15,375 nucleotides of DNA from Bacteroidales bacterium (GTDB taxonomy: Bacteria > Bacteroidota > Bacteroidia > Bacteroidales > UBA932): NCBI GenBank assembly GCA_012513425.1, contig JAAZCF010000151.1:1-15375 (forward strand). The letters are read 5' to 3'. A program made the position numbers and the translations under genes. Shown piece by piece: positions 14,802 through 15,375 of this stretch (within the stretch, counting starts at the first letter, position 1; the number at the start of each line of letters is the position of its first letter). Below the pieces are notes generated by a model. That model was not told where the DNA came from. It did no database searches and was given only the letters and a program-made list of their open reading frames with translations.

Positions 14802-15375
14802 TTTTTAGATTTTAACAATTTGCTTTCTTCCACTATGTCCTTAATGGCATTATTCAAATCTTCCAATTCATCATCCTCACTGAAATAAAGTATATAATCT
14901 TTTCCATATTTGGAAAAATCGCGTAAAGATTGATTCATTTTATTAATTGGACTGATGAGATAGTAATTAATAAAAGAGTTGAAGAGCAATATTACTATCA
15001 ACCCAACAATCAAAGCTGCTACTGCCGGCATCATACTGCGAAAGAATGTGCTTTCCATCATTTCTGAGTTACGCCGCAACTCCCTTTGGCTGATATCAGT
15101 CAAATGAGCGATGCTGTTCCTCAAATAATTAAAATACTTTTGAGCCCTTCCGAAATACCAACTTGTTCTGGCATCAAAGCCCTCCTGCCAGACCAATGGA
15201 GCCTCTCTTATAACCTGCATATATGCAGCATAAGCATATCTGACTGAGTCTGCATAATGAATCTCTTCTTCAGTAGTAAAATTATTTCTCATGCTTTCTA
15301 GCATTTGAGAAAAAGGCTCTTCTTTGTCAAGAACAATAAACTCATCATTATTCAACATTGACAGCAATTGTATAT
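14798..15375 (-). CDS. Membrane HAMP protein lacking a kinase domain (5' end beyond window)
   Basis: The frame stays open to the window edge, so the N-terminus is missing. A TTG at 15365-15367 and an ATG at 15356-15358 are possible but unlikely starts. Visible are a helical, presumably periplasmic sensor part, one membrane segment (MMPAVAALIVGLIVILLFNSFINYYLI, about 27 residues at 112-138 counted from the TTG), and a HAMP-like linker from ISPINKMNQS to DELEDLNNAIKDI. The protein then ends in a basic tail (ESKLLKSKK). A sensor kinase would continue with DHp and ATPase domains; here the stop overlaps the trkH ATG as ATGA, with no sign of decay. It may be a signalling adaptor, a regulator of TrkH, or a kinase split long ago from its catalytic part. 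Confidence 0.65.
   Translation of the reverse strand, partial: IQLLSMLNNDEFIVLDKEEPFSQMLESMRNNFTTEEEIHYADSVRYAYAAYMQVIREAPLVWQEGFDARTSWYFGRAQKYFNYLRNSIAHLTDISQRELRRNSEMMESTFFRSMMPAVAALIVGLIVILLFNSFINYYLISPINKMNQSLRDFSKYGKDYILYFSEDDELEDLNNAIKDIVEESKLLKSKK

Overview
The window looks like a chromosomal segment of a Bacteroidales bacterium. The signs are a SusC-type receptor N-terminus with CarboxypepD_reg-like domain and TonB box, a lipoprotein serpin, a DPP-IV family S9B peptidase, an ObgE with a TKSD-like G4 motif (here SKSD), a short-LID adenylate kinase, promoters that fit the Bacteroidetes pattern TTTG-N19-TAnnTTTG, and almost no Shine-Dalgarno sequences, with two striking exceptions. I cannot fix the family or genus from the sequence. 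I found no tRNA, rRNA, CRISPR array, IS element or prophage.

Left part (1-4672, all minus strand) is an envelope region: a truncated SusC-like N-terminus (90-446) followed by a short repeat of its own 3' end; a small outer-membrane-barrel-like protein (691-1431) packed 1 nt behind a serpin lipoprotein (1433-2665); and a 619-residue exported protein with a helix-hairpin-helix region and a probable beta-barrel (2747-4606).

Middle part (4673-8641) is housekeeping. purE (minus) and hpt (plus) diverge from a compact, interlocked promoter pair. hpt, adk, obgE and a lipoate-protein ligase gene follow in a tight plus-strand operon covering purine salvage, nucleotide balance, ribosome assembly GTPase and lipoylation. 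It collides tail to tail (8-bp overlap) with hpf, which lies behind xerC on the minus strand. xerC and rpsU diverge from a second promoter pair. rpsU and hpf, both ribosome-associated, each carry a strong AGGAGGT Shine-Dalgarno.

Right part (9889-15375) starts with a strong bidirectional terminator shared by rpsU and by a minus-strand operon whose genes overlap at start/stop codons: membrane HAMP protein without kinase domain (cut by the window edge), trkH, RecD-like helicase, DPP-IV peptidase.

No wholly new system is obvious. The best leads are the paired exceptional Shine-Dalgarno sites on rpsU and hpf, the truncated SusC cassette with its flanking repeat, the purE/hpt interlocked promoters, the hairpin with U-rich tail over the start of the helix-hairpin-helix gene, and the kinase-less HAMP/TrkH pair.
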